64,000 nt of DNA from an uncultured Chloroflexota bacterium (GCA_937901745.1 CALGSZ010000155.1:1-64000), one strand, 5' to 3'. Shown: positions 34,918-43,379, numbered from the stretch's first letter. Program-made: numbers and translations. Notes: generated from the sequence alone by a model not told the origin.

Positions 34918-36384
34918 TTATCGAATCGGCGTGACCACGCCTTCGCCAGCCTCGCGGCTAAGGTGAACGTCGAACAGCTCCATTCGCCGCTCGAGGGCGA
35001 ACGCCTCGCGAGCGCCGGGGCGCGGCTCGCGCTCAGCGATGACCTTCGGGCGCCACTGGCTGGCGAGAGCGGCAACCGTCTCCCCCCGGACGATCGCCGC
35101 GATCTGCGTCGCAGCGCCGCGCGCGCAGTGCTCGCCTCCCTCGCGGACGACGACTGGCCGGCCCGTCGCATCGGCGATCGCCTGCTGCCACGTCGGATGC
35201 GCGGAACCACCGCCAACAAGTGTCACGACCGGCCCATCAATTCCCTGCCGGTTCAGCGCCTGCAGGCAGTAGGCCAATCCGGCCGCGACGCCATCCACGG
35301 CCGCGCGCAGCAAGACGTCCGGCGTCAGGTTGCGCGCGGTGATGCCGAAGATCGCTCCGGTCGCGTTGGGGAGGTTCGGGGTCCGCTCGCCGGCGAGGTA
35401 GGGAACCAGCAACAGCCCATCGGCGCCAGGAGCCACGGCGCCGGCTCGGTCCAACGCCTCTACGCGCTCAATCCCCAGAAGCTGCGCGACGACATCGAAG
35501 ACTCGCGTGCAATTGAGCATGCAGGCGAGAGGGAGGAACCGCCCGGTCGCGTCGGCGAATCCGGCAACCTCGCCGCTGCGGTCGGCGGTCGGGTGATCGC
35601 TGACGGCGAAGGCGGTGCCGCTGGTGCCGAGGCTGATGATAAGCTCGCCCGTCTCCGCGCCGATGCCGACGGCCGATCCCATGTTGTCCCCCGTGCCGGG
35701 ACCAACCGGAATCCCAGCCGGGAGGCCAAGCTCCTCAGCTGCTGCCTCGCTGAGCGTGCCGGCGGGCTGCTCCGGGCCGAGCACCTCCGGCAGTCGCAGC
35801 CGTTCGGCATGGCGCTCACCGACGGCGAGCGCGAGCAGATCGCGCCGGATGCGCCCCTGCACGGGCGACCACCACCCGGATCCCGAGGCCTCGCCGCGGT
35901 CGGTGACGAGGTTACCCGTCAGCCGGAAGGTGAGATAGTCGTGCGGCAGGCAAACAGCCTCCGTCCGCTCGAGATCCTCCGGCGCGGTCCGGGCAAGGTG
36001 CGCGAGCTTGGCGATCGTGATGGATGCCACGAGCCGCGTGCCGACCTCAGTGGCGAAGTCCGCGAGACTGTTGAGGCGCTCAGCATCCGGCGCGGCGGCG
36101 ACGTTGTTCCAGAGCGGCGCCGGGCGAACCGGCTGGCCATCCCGGTCGAGCGTCACGCAGCCGTGCTGCTGGCCAGCCACCGCGATGCCCCGCACGCGGA
36201 AGTCCGGCTGCAGCGCGCCGGCCACGGCCTGCTTCAGCGCGGCCCACCATTCGTGCGGGTGCTGGATATCCTCCCCGGAATGGGGTGCCCGCCCTTCCTT
36301 GAGCGTGACTCCAGTCTCGAGATCGACGGCGAGCACCTTGGTTGACTGCGTGCTCGAATCGACACCCAGCACCACATCGCGCAC
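34918..36384 (-). CDS. xylulokinase-like FGGY kinase
   Basis: A 488-residue FGGY kinase convergent with the xylB-like gene (18-nt gap). It starts VVLGVDSSTQSTKVLAVDLE and carries GIAVAGQQHGCVTLD (the counterpart of the XylB sugar motif), PAPLWNNVA, GTGDNMGSAVGIG with the catalytic Asp, LVPYLAGERTPN and TLVGGGSAHPTWQQA. The SSTQSTKV and GQQHG patterns are those of actinobacterial-type xylulokinases, so the window has two xylulokinase candidates of distinct subfamilies head to tail. It stands alone, divergent from the amidohydrolase operon. Confidence 0.85.
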   Translation of the reverse strand: MRDVVLGVDSSTQSTKVLAVDLETGVTLKEGRAPHSGEDIQHPHEWWAALKQAVAGALQPDFRVRGIAVAGQQHGCVTLDRDGQPVRPAPLWNNVAAAPDAERLNSLADFATEVGTRLVASITIAKLAHLARTAPEDLERTEAVCLPHDYLTFRLTGNLVTDRGEASGSGWWSPVQGRIRRDLLALAVGERHAERLRLPEVLGPEQPAGTLSEAAAEELGLPAGIPVGPGTGDNMGSAVGIGAETGELIISLGTSGTAFAVSDHPTADRSGEVAGFADATGRFLPLACMLNCTRVFDVVAQLLGIERVEALDRAGAVAPGADGLLLVPYLAGERTPNLPNATGAIFGITARNLTPDVLLRAAVDGVAAGLAYCLQALNRQGIDGPVVTLVGGGSAHPTWQQAIADATGRPVVVREGGEHCARGAATQIAAIVRGETVAALASQWRPKVIAEREPRPGAREAFALERRMELFDVHLSREAGEGVVTPIR

Positions 36385-36516
36385 GGCCCTATCTCCTTCT
36401 GGTCTGGTATCTCACATTTGTCCCGACTAGTGTATCCTGCCGCCCACGATCCATTCGTGCCGATAGCGGCCTTTGGTCAAACTGGCCGGGCCACCAGTAA
36501 CCATGAGCGAGATGCG

Positions 36517-37617
36517 ATGGTATTCACGGTCGATTGCGATGTCCACGTCAACGACACACCCGGAGCGCTAGCGCCTTACTGCGATTTGCCTTGGCGCCAT
36601 TCGCTCGAAGACCTGGACGGCGCCAATTATCCCTATCTGCAAATCCCTGGATTCGCGCCGAACTTCCGGCTCGATCCGCCCATCCGCGGCATGCATCCGT
36701 ATCGCTCGGTCAATACCGCGCGCGAGATGCGAGAGGAGCTAACCGAGATCGGCGTCGACGTGGGAATCCTCTTCCCCGATCACTTGCTCCTCTTCGCCGC
36801 GATCCCGCATCCGGAATACGCCCTCTTCCTCTCCCGGGCGTACAACCGGTGGCTCCTGGACCGCTGGCTCCGCGACGAGCCGGGGCTGTACGGCGCACTG
36901 CTGGCCTGTCCGCAAGATCCCGAGGGATCAGCGCGCGACATCGAGGAGTTCGCGCGCGAGGATCGGATCGTGGCGATCTATCTGCCGACGGCCGGCGTCA
37001 ATCCGCTCTGGGGACACCGCCGCTATGATCCGATCTTCGCCGCCGCTGAGGCCGCCGATCTGCCCGTCGTGCTGCACAGCGTGACGATCGTCTCGCCGGT
37101 CTTCCCCTGCCAGCTCGAGCAATTCGAGAATCACTTCGCCCGCCAGATGCTGGGTCACTCGTTCGCGATGATGGCGAATCTTGTCAGCATCATGCACACC
37201 GGCGTCCCGGCTCGCTTCCCGAACCTGCGCATCGTTTTCACTGAGGCAGGCATCGCCTGGGCGCCCTACATGAAGTGGCGGCTCGATAAGTACTATCACG
37301 AATACCGGCGGATGGTACCCGTCCTGGAGCGCCGGCCGAGCGAGTACATGAGCGAGCGCATCTGGGTCTCAACGCAGCCAATTGAAGAGCCGGACGACCC
37401 CAACCACCTTGTCGAAACGATCCGGCACATCGGCGAAGATCGCGTCGTCTTCGCCTCCGACTGGCCGCACCACGACTTCGACCATCCCCGCGCGCTGCTG
37501 CGACTCCCGATGCCGCAAGATTTGAAGCGGAAGATCATGGGCGAGAACGCATTGCGCGTCTTCACTCGCATCCCCGCTCCAAGTGCGGTCGGCGCTGATA
37601 GCGAGGAGCGGGCGTAA
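36517..37617 (+). CDS. amidohydrolase-2 family metal-dependent hydrolase/decarboxylase
   Basis: TIM-barrel protein of the ACMSD-like amidohydrolase-2 family, about 366 residues. Metal-site pieces are DCDVHVN at the N-terminus (DxH), VVLHSV for the middle His, and FASDWPHHDFDHP with the terminal Asp. SIMHTGVPARFPNLRIVFTE is a typical core strand/helix. The family includes decarboxylases and hydrolases of aromatic or lactone substrates. ATG 36517 is selected; the frame is open to 36418 without support. The stop overlaps the start of the Rieske gene (TAATG), so the two are translationally coupled. Confidence 0.87.
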   Translation: MVFTVDCDVHVNDTPGALAPYCDLPWRHSLEDLDGANYPYLQIPGFAPNFRLDPPIRGMHPYRSVNTAREMREELTEIGVDVGILFPDHLLLFAAIPHPEYALFLSRAYNRWLLDRWLRDEPGLYGALLACPQDPEGSARDIEEFAREDRIVAIYLPTAGVNPLWGHRRYDPIFAAAEAADLPVVLHSVTIVSPVFPCQLEQFENHFARQMLGHSFAMMANLVSIMHTGVPARFPNLRIVFTEAGIAWAPYMKWRLDKYYHEYRRMVPVLERRPSEYMSERIWVSTQPIEEPDDPNHLVETIRHIGEDRVVFASDWPHHDFDHPRALLRLPMPQDLKRKIMGENALRVFTRIPAPSAVGADSEERA

Positions 37618-37973
37618 TGGCCGAGCACGTCATCGGCACGATTGACGACTTTCCGCCGGGCTCGTCTCGCCTCGTCAAGGTCCGCAACGTCGAGATCGGC
37701 GTCTTCAATGTCGGCGGCACGCTCTACGCGCTCCCGAACATCTGCCCCCACCAGGCCGGTCCTCTCTGCGAAGGGACTGTCAACGGCACGATGATCTGCA
37801 ACGCCGCGACCGAGTGGAAGCACCAGTGGGTGCGCGACGGTGAGTTCCTGACCTGTCCGTGGCATGGCATCGAGTTCGAGATCGCGACCGGCCGCGCCCT
37901 CGCCAATCCAAGGCTGCGCGTCCGGCAGTATCCGATTTCCGTCGACCAGGGGCTGGTAAAGATCACCCTCTGA
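37617..37973 (+). CDS. Rieske [2Fe-2S] ferredoxin-type protein
   Basis: A 118-residue stand-alone Rieske domain. The cluster ligands are visible as CPHQAG (about 44-49) and CPWHGIEFE (about 80-88). A longer than usual inter-ligand loop is present (CEGTVNGTMICNAATEWKH). It is probably an electron carrier or a regulatory redox domain for an oxygenase, but no oxygenase subunit is encoded next to it; the neighbours are the amidohydrolase (1-nt overlap) and a phosphomannose-isomerase-like gene. Confidence 0.93.
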   Translation: MAEHVIGTIDDFPPGSSRLVKVRNVEIGVFNVGGTLYALPNICPHQAGPLCEGTVNGTMICNAATEWKHQWVRDGEFLTCPWHGIEFEIATGRALANPRLRVRQYPISVDQGLVKITL

Positions 37974-37995
37974 GCGACCAGTGAGGAGCTGAGTG

Positions 37996-39066
37996 ATGGC
38001 GATCGCCTGGTATCCCTTGAAGCTGACCTATCACGTCCGGACGTACGCGTTTGGCGACCGGCTGATCCCGGAAAAGCTCGGGAAGGAGGGCGTCCCAGAG
38101 GGGATCGTCGCCGAGACGTGGGAAGTGAGCGACTATCGGGATGCCCGCGCGACGGTGGTCAATGGCGAGCTGGCCGGCCAGAGCTTCCACGATCTGGTCA
38201 TGGCGCATCCTGACGCGATCGTCGGCCAGGGCTGGCGCGGGCCGCACTTCCCGCTCCTCGCCAAGTTCCTCGATGCCTCGCATCCGCTGCCGGTCCATCT
38301 CCACGCCGACGACGCAACGGCCGCGCGCGTCTACGGCGAGCCGAACGGCAAGACCGAGGCCTGGCACATTCTCTGGGCCGCGCCGGGTGCGACCATCCTG
38401 GCGGGCATCAAGCCGGGCCTCAGCCGGGACGAACTCATCGCCGCCTTCAAGTCTCAGGACTACGACGCCGTCATGCCCCGCTACCCGATCAAGGCTGGCG
38501 ACACCATCTACGTCCCCGGCGGCGTGTTGCACTCCTTTGGGCCGGACACCCTCATCTTCGAGATCCAGCAAACGTCGGATCTGGGCCGCCACGTCATGCC
38601 GGTCGATCTTTACGGTAAGCCGATTTCCGAGGAGGAATGGGTCGCGAACATCGCCGCCGTCCTCGACGAGCTACGAACCGACTACTTCCCCAAGCCGAAC
38701 GGGGGCCTGGCGAGGGAGAGTGGGGATAACCGCTACGTCGTCGGGTGCGCCGGGAAGCATTTCGCGCTCGAGCGGTGGGCACTGCGCGCGCCACACGCCG
38801 AGCCAGCGCATCCCGATCGCGCGTTCCTGATCTCGAATGTCGGCGCTCCGGTCGAGATCGCGTATGCGGGCGGAACGGAGACGCTCGGCCGAGCCGAGTC
38901 GTGCGTCATCCCCGCCGCGCTCGGCGAGTTCCGAATCGTTCCGCAGACTGAGGCGGACCTCATCGTCTGCTACGTGCCGAATCTGGAGCGAGACATCATC
39001 GCCCCGCTCCGCGCCGCCGGACATGACGACGCGGCAATCGCGGCACTCGGCGAACTGAACCTCTAG
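37996..39066 (+). CDS. class I phosphomannose isomerase-like protein
   Basis: Zinc-dependent cupin-type isomerase interconverting an aldose and ketose 6-phosphate. The metal ligands are HLHADD (two His, near residue 101), GKTEAWHIL (Glu, near 118) and GVLHSFG (His, near 175). The 356-residue length is close to the class I/Bacillus ManA size, with the N-terminal YPLKLTYHVRTYAFGDRLIP. ATG 37996 (after GAGGAG at 7 nt) is preferred over GTG 37993. Some homologues are sugar isomerases of other specificity. Third gene of the amidohydrolase-Rieske unit. Confidence 0.85.
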   Translation: MAIAWYPLKLTYHVRTYAFGDRLIPEKLGKEGVPEGIVAETWEVSDYRDARATVVNGELAGQSFHDLVMAHPDAIVGQGWRGPHFPLLAKFLDASHPLPVHLHADDATAARVYGEPNGKTEAWHILWAAPGATILAGIKPGLSRDELIAAFKSQDYDAVMPRYPIKAGDTIYVPGGVLHSFGPDTLIFEIQQTSDLGRHVMPVDLYGKPISEEEWVANIAAVLDELRTDYFPKPNGGLARESGDNRYVVGCAGKHFALERWALRAPHAEPAHPDRAFLISNVGAPVEIAYAGGTETLGRAESCVIPAALGEFRIVPQTEADLIVCYVPNLERDIIAPLRAAGHDDAAIAALGELNL

Positions 39067-39194
39067 GACTTCGTCGCTCCTCTCCCTGGAACGCGGCATG
39101 CGTTACCCGTCGCGGGACCGGCGGGCCGCATGCCGCGGCCAGCACCGCGCCCAGCGGCGCCGCTTCCCAGCAGTGATCCTCATTCGAGAGATCG

Positions 39195-39228
39195 CCCCGC
39201 CCGTCACGAACGCAGGCGCCGGGCGGGG
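39195..39228. repeat. GC-rich inverted repeat
   Basis: CCCCGCCCG (39195-39203) pairs perfectly with CGGGCGGGG (39220-39228) across 16 nt. It lies between the phosphomannose-isomerase-like gene and the MFS gene, with no U-tract. It could be a weak terminator or an mRNA-end stabiliser. Confidence 0.5.
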
Positions 39229-39266
39229 ATCGTTCTGCGCGGGAGCGCGGATATAGGAGCGACGCC

Positions 39267-40565
39267 GTGAAGCAAGCCAGTGCCCAGGCCGTCTCGCGGC
39301 GTCACCACCGCGAAGAAGGAACAGGTCTCGATCGCCGAGACTTTGAAATCAATATCTACGGCCTAGGGCTGATGGCGCTCTGGACGACGGTCAACACCAT
39401 CGTCCTTCCCATGCGCATCGAAGCCACCGCCCCAGCCCGGCTGCAAGGGAGCGCGCTTGGCTTGGTTGGCCTGGTGGGGACCGGCATCGCCGCGCTTGCG
39501 CAGCCGGTCGCGGGCCGAGTCAGCGATGCCGCGCCCCTGTCGGATCGACGGAGACCGTTCATCCTCGCCGGCACCGTCCTCGCTCTGCCCGGAATCATCG
39601 GCTTCGGCTGGGCATCGAGCTTCGCCCTCTTGCTCCTCGGCTACGTCCTGCTCCAGGTCGCCGCCAACGTCGCTCAAGCGGCATTCCAGGCGCTGATCCC
39701 CGACCTGGTTGACGAGCGCCAGCGCGGCGCCGCCTCCGGGGCGAAGAACGCGCTCACCGTGGCCGGAGCTGCCCTCGGTCTCCTCGGCGCGCGTGGCCTC
39801 ATTGCCGCCGGCGCCGGGTCGGGAGCGATCCTGATCTTCCTAGCTGTCGTTCTCGTGGCGACCGCGGGACTGACCGCCCTCTGGGTACCCTCCATTCCCC
39901 CGTTACCGAAAAACGAGCGGCAAGGCGGCATCGCCCACGCGCTCAATCCCCGACATCTCTGGCGGTCATTCGCGGAGACGTGGAATCGCAGCGCTCCGTT
40001 CCGCAAGGCGGTCATCGCGCAGTTCCTCTTCCTGCTCGGCACCTATCCCGCCCAGCGCTTCTTGCTCCTCTTCCTGGAGGACCGCTTCGGCAGCGGAGCA
40101 TCCGCGTCGGCGGCCGCTGGGCTTGCCGGAGCGATCGTGCTAGCTGCTATCGCCGCGACCGTCGCCGGCTGGCTCTCGGACACCATCGGCCGCACCTCGA
40201 TCCTCATCGTCAGCATCGTCCTAGCGTCGGTCGGCATGGCAGGGATCGGCTTCGCGCCAAGCCTCGCCGTCGTCGCCATCGCTGGCGGATTGGTGGCAGT
40301 CGGCAACGGAGCGTTTCAAGCGGTCAATTGGGCGCTTCTGAGTGACCACGTGCCGGAGGGAGAAGGCGCGACCGCCTTCGGCCTGGCCAACATAGCCACG
40401 GCCGGCGCCGGCGCCCTCGCCGGCTTGTTCGGGCCGCTCGTCGATCTGATGGACGCGGTGATGCCAGCCGGCACCTACCAGCTGACCTTTGGCCTCGCCG
40501 CCCTGGTGGCGCTGACGAGTCTCTTCCCAGTGCGCAGCCTGGCACGAAGCGTGCGCACGCAGTAG
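39267..40565 (+). CDS. MFS transporter, GPH/SLC45-like sugar carrier
   Basis: A 432-residue, 12-helix carrier. The N-terminal part INIYGLGLMALWTTVNTIV and the loop GRVSDAAPLSDRRRPFILAG are typical of sugar:cation symporters of the SLC45/GPH kind, where DRxGRRRP follows TM3. A second half-motif is GWLSDTIGRTSILIV, after TM8. A cytoplasmic loop of about 25 residues separates the halves (PPLPKNERQGGIAHALNPRH). It stands 200 nt after the isomerase and 63 nt before the YHS protein. The substrate is probably a sugar, by family. Confidence 0.87.
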   Translation: MKQASAQAVSRRHHREEGTGLDRRDFEINIYGLGLMALWTTVNTIVLPMRIEATAPARLQGSALGLVGLVGTGIAALAQPVAGRVSDAAPLSDRRRPFILAGTVLALPGIIGFGWASSFALLLLGYVLLQVAANVAQAAFQALIPDLVDERQRGAASGAKNALTVAGAALGLLGARGLIAAGAGSGAILIFLAVVLVATAGLTALWVPSIPPLPKNERQGGIAHALNPRHLWRSFAETWNRSAPFRKAVIAQFLFLLGTYPAQRFLLLFLEDRFGSGASASAAAGLAGAIVLAAIAATVAGWLSDTIGRTSILIVSIVLASVGMAGIGFAPSLAVVAIAGGLVAVGNGAFQAVNWALLSDHVPEGEGATAFGLANIATAGAGALAGLFGPLVDLMDAVMPAGTYQLTFGLAALVALTSLFPVRSLARSVRTQ

Positions 40566-40628
40566 CGGACAGAGCGGTCCGACGCTGGCTCGGGGCATCC
40601 CGGCCAATCAGCATGGAGGTCGCACGCC

Positions 40629-40781
40629 ATGACAGTCACCGATCCAGTCTGCGGCATGGAGATCGATTCGAGCCAGGCTGCGGCGCAGAGCCAATATCAG
40701 GGTCAGACCTATTACTTCTGCTCGCAGGAGTGCAAGGAAAAGTTTGACCAGAACCCGCAGCAATACGTCAAATCCAGCTAG
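40629..40781 (+). CDS. small YHS-domain metal-binding protein
   Basis: A 50-residue protein that is essentially one YHS domain: VTDPVCGMEIDSSQA, then YQGQTYYFCSQECKEKFDQN and a short tail QYVKSS. The three cysteines (VCGM, FCSQEC) form the usual metal-binding set found in copper ATPases and in stand-alone YHS proteins linked to copper or heavy-metal handling. GGAGGT lies 8 nt before the ATG. It sits just upstream of a histidine-rich protein gene, which strengthens a metal-handling interpretation. Confidence 0.9.
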   Translation: MTVTDPVCGMEIDSSQAAAQSQYQGQTYYFCSQECKEKFDQNPQQYVKSS

Positions 40782-41012
40782 CAGCCGTCGGAGAACCGAC
40801 GCATCAAGCGCGACGCGGCATTGCCCGGCACGACCTAGCCCGGAGCGATGTCGCGCCGTCGCGTAACCCGTTGCTTTCGAATCCGCTTACCGCGCCCACC
40901 TCTCGGAACACCGCACTCCCAGTCAGCGCGGCAAGAACACTCCCCGGCGGATGGCACGCCATCTGCGGTTGAAACATTGTCGGATTGGCGCTTTCCGCGA
41001 AAGGAGACGGGC

Positions 41013-41288
41013 ATGTCGGATGTGATCCAGCGCACCGAGGGTGAGGGCAAGGAGAAGACTCACACCCATCCGGCTGTGACCCACACGCATGACCACTGGC
41101 ACGTTTCACATCACCACAAGGGTGGGTTAGGTGACGACTTCGAGCACCGCTCGTACTGGCACACCCACGCGCACAACCACAGCGAGATCACGCACAGCCA
41201 CGACTACAGCCAAGAGGACGAAGAAGAGCACCACGCCAAGGAAGCCCACATCCATGACCACGCGGCGCCGACCGAATCCCCGGCGTAG
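41013..41288 (+). CDS. histidine-rich small protein, probable metal binder
   Basis: A 91-residue soluble protein with 21 histidines (23%), mostly as HxH and HHH (THTHPAVTHTHDHWHVSHHH, then YWHTHAHNHSEITHSHDYS and HIHDH), between acidic stretches (EDEEE). Such composition normally reflects Zn, Ni or Cu binding or storage. ATG 41013 has AAAGGAG 6 nt upstream; the frame opens at 40848, but the added N-terminus is arginine-rich and lacks a ribosome site. No transporter is adjacent. The YHS protein lies 231 nt upstream. No named family was recognised. Confidence 0.8.
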   Translation: MSDVIQRTEGEGKEKTHTHPAVTHTHDHWHVSHHHKGGLGDDFEHRSYWHTHAHNHSEITHSHDYSQEDEEEHHAKEAHIHDHAAPTESPA

Positions 41289-41323
41289 CGAGCAGGCAAG
41301 CGGTGCCCTAAACCCCCACTGCA

Positions 41324-41368
41324 AGCGAGAGGGGATGGTCCGTCGTGCTGGCGAACCACCCTCTCGCT
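41324..41368. terminator. inverted repeat between convergent genes
   Basis: AGCGAGAGGG (41324-41333) pairs with CCCTCTCGCT (41359-41368), 10 bp perfect with a 25-nt loop. It separates the histidine-rich gene from the convergent ABC-2 permease. The T-tracts are weak on both sides. Confidence 0.5.
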
Positions 41369-41392
41369 AATTCGCTCTCGCGAGCGTTGCCG

Positions 41393-42238
41393 CTATCCAC
41401 TTCGCTTCAGGCGGCCAGTCCGCTTGGCGTAGCGCTCGCCCAGATGGAAGACCCAAAGGCCGAGCGGCACGCAGATCGCTCCCATAACCAAGAGCGGCCA
41501 GATTGACGGCCACAGCGTCGAGACATTCTCGCCGTCCAGCAAGGCGCCGCGTACGCCTTCGAGCGCGTACGTGACGGGCGAGATCGTCGCGATCGCCTGC
41601 ATCCAGCCGGGCAGCACATCCACCGGGTAGTAGATTCCGGAGATCAGGAGCAGCAACGAGCCGAAGATCATCGTCACCTGCTGGCCCTTTTCCGGCGACA
41701 GCAACGGCATGACCGCCGTCACCATGCCGAAGCCGACGAGTGAGATGCTCGCGATCGCCAGCACCACGAGAGCCGACGTGTAGTTCGCGCCCTGCAGCTC
41801 CAGATCGAAGAAGAGCGAGATCAACGCGAACATAATGACCGTGCGGATGATCCCGTAGATCACCGCGTAGATGCTCGTCCCAATCAGGTGCGTCGCGCGG
41901 CTGGCCGGGCTCATGAAGGTGTACTCGATCGTCCCCTCCCAGCGCTCCCAACTCACCGTCTCCGACAGGATGTCGAAGAGCATCGAGAGATAGCTCCAGA
42001 GCAGCGCGCCGATCAGCAGGAACGTCGTCAGGCGCTGGACATCCTGTCCGGCCTCGCTCCGCTCGACGCCGACGCCGATAAAGCCGATACTCATCGCGTT
42101 CGCCGCGGAGTAGACGAACCAGACCAGCTCCCACATGAAGTAGCGCTTGGTCAGGTAGTAGTTCCTCTGGACGAAGCCCCAGGCGGCGATCAGCTCGTTG
42201 AGCCATGTCGCGCGCCGAGGCGTGAGCGTCTGGTGCAT
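41393..42238 (-). CDS. ABC-2 type transporter permease
   Basis: Membrane subunit of an ABC exporter, 281 residues with six predicted helices. Features are FVQRNYYLTKRYFMWELVWF near the N-terminus, TTFLLIGALLWSYLSMLFD, a periplasmic-side EGTIEYTFMSPASRATHL segment typical of ABC-2 permeases and LLLISGIYYPVDVLPGWMQA before the last helices. The ATG overlaps the stop of the ATPase gene (TAATG). The exporter's cargo (drug, lipid or peptide) is not evident from sequence. Confidence 0.9.
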   Translation of the reverse strand: MHQTLTPRRATWLNELIAAWGFVQRNYYLTKRYFMWELVWFVYSAANAMSIGFIGVGVERSEAGQDVQRLTTFLLIGALLWSYLSMLFDILSETVSWERWEGTIEYTFMSPASRATHLIGTSIYAVIYGIIRTVIMFALISLFFDLELQGANYTSALVVLAIASISLVGFGMVTAVMPLLSPEKGQQVTMIFGSLLLLISGIYYPVDVLPGWMQAIATISPVTYALEGVRGALLDGENVSTLWPSIWPLLVMGAICVPLGLWVFHLGERYAKRTGRLKRSG

Positions 42239-43047
42239 TAGGCAGCAGCCTCCGCCGATTCCCGCTCCTCAGCGTCACTGAAGCTGGAGCCGGTCACGGC
42301 CATGAACACTTCCTCCAAATTCGGCAGACGGCCATTCTTCTGATAGCGCCGCTTCAGCGCCGTCGGCTCGTCAAGCTCGACGATCTGGCCATTGACCATG
42401 ATTCCGACACGGTCACACAGGCTCTCTGCCTCGTCCATGTCGTGCGTACAGAGCAGGATCGAGGCGTCATGCTCGCTCCGAATCCGCTCGATCACAGCCT
42501 GCACATCCTTCTTGCTGCGCGGATCGAGCCCCGTCGTCGGCTCGTCGAGCAGCATCAGCATCGGGCTCGTCAACAGCGCGCGCGCCAGAGCGACCTTCTG
42601 CTGCATGCCCCTGGAGAGATGCTCCATCGGCTCGTGCGCCCGCTTGACGTCGAACCCCACGCCTTCCAGGATGTCGCCGATCCGCGGCCGCGCCTCGTTC
42701 GTCGTCACGCCATAGAACTTGGCGCTATACATCAAGTTCTCCCAGGCAGAGAGCTTCTTGAAGAAGCTCGCCTCGACGCTGACGCGGTTCATCATTCGCT
42801 GCGCGGCGCGCGGATGTCGCAGCGCGTCCGCGCCGAACACCCGGACGGAGCCGGCATCCGGCAGGATCAGGGTCGAGACTACGCGGACCAGCGTGCTCTT
42901 GCCGCTTCCGTTCGGGCCAAGAATGCCGACAACCTCTCCGCGTCGAACCTGCAGCGAGACACCGGCGAGCGCGACGACCTCCGATCCGCGCTTCCTCGTA
43001 AAGCGCTTCTCCACCGCGACCAGCTCGAGCGCATGGTCCCGCTCCAT
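42238..43047 (-). CDS. ABC transporter ATP-binding protein (ABC-2 exporter)
   Basis: ATPase of the exporter, 269 residues from the chosen start. Walker A GPNGSGKST (about 42-50), Q-loop at VSVEASFFKKLSAWENL, signature HLSRGMQQKVALARALL (LSRGMQQ), Walker B LMLLDEPTTGLDPRS and the switch His in CTHDMDEAE. The C-terminal DrrA-like tail includes PNLEEVFMAVTG. ATG 43047 has GGGAGG 9 nt upstream; the frame extends to 43110 but enters the terminator region. It follows a leader with a small ORF and an intrinsic terminator, so attenuation control is likely. Confidence 0.93.
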   Translation of the reverse strand: MERDHALELVAVEKRFTRKRGSEVVALAGVSLQVRRGEVVGILGPNGSGKSTLVRVVSTLILPDAGSVRVFGADALRHPRAAQRMMNRVSVEASFFKKLSAWENLMYSAKFYGVTTNEARPRIGDILEGVGFDVKRAHEPMEHLSRGMQQKVALARALLTSPMLMLLDEPTTGLDPRSKKDVQAVIERIRSEHDASILLCTHDMDEAESLCDRVGIMVNGQIVELDEPTALKRRYQKNGRLPNLEEVFMAVTGSSFSDAEERESAEAAA

Positions 43048-43111
43048 TGTCACCAACCTCCCTCGGGGCATCTCTGAGCCGTGCCCACCCTTCACCGGCA
43101 CAGCCCCCACA

Positions 43112-43144
43112 CAAATAAAACTCCCGGACGTTGCCGCCCGGGAG
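43112..43144 (-). terminator. intrinsic terminator in the leader of the ABC-2 operon
   Basis: On the minus strand CTCCCGG (43144-43138), a 10-nt loop, CCGGGAG (43127-43121) and then TTTTATTTG. It is the best-formed terminator in the window. It lies 41 nt after the small ORF stop and 64 nt before the ATPase ATG. Confidence 0.88.
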
Positions 43145-43185
43145 ATCTGCTGCTGTCTCGTCGCGACCGTCCGACGGTCATCTCG

Positions 43186-43308
43186 TCATTGACGTAGCGG
43201 CGGGGCAAACAGGGCAGACTCCTCCCAGGGCAGCGCGAACGTCAGCGTGAAGAGCAGCGTCAGGCACTCCATTCCGCCGGCGTTCGTTGTGGCCCCGGTG
43301 TTGATCAC
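43186..43308 (-). CDS. 40-residue leader peptide or small gene upstream of the ABC-2 exporter
   Basis: A GTG-started ORF of 40 codons with AAGGAGG about 8 nt upstream. The product has a Thr/Gly/Asn start (NTGATTNAGG), a hydrophobic middle CLTLLFTLTFALPW and the tail EESALFAPPLRQ. A near-consensus promoter lies 43 nt before it and the terminator 41 nt after it. This layout fits a regulatory leader peptide whose translation controls readthrough into the exporter genes. It could instead be a small exported or precursor peptide carried by the exporter. No known family was recognised. Confidence 0.6.
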   Translation of the reverse strand: MINTGATTNAGGMECLTLLFTLTFALPWEESALFAPPLRQ

Positions 43309-43350
43309 GGTCCACCCTCCTTCGACAGGCCGCCCCTGTCCAGCCAACGT

Positions 43351-43379
43351 AGACTACGAGAGCGCTGCCCAAATGTCAA
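43351..43379 (-). promoter_or_regulatory. promoter of the leader-peptide/ABC-2 transcript
   Basis: On the minus strand a perfect TTGACA (43379-43374), 17 nt, then TAGTCT (43356-43351; 3/6). The expected start is near 43344, about 36 nt before the leader ORF. Confidence 0.6.

Noticed and set aside
43178..43372. A 64-codon minus-strand ORF overlapping the 40-codon leader ORF in another frame
   Set aside because: No ribosome site and an Arg-rich translation; the 40-codon frame has the AAGGAGG and fits the promoter and terminator.
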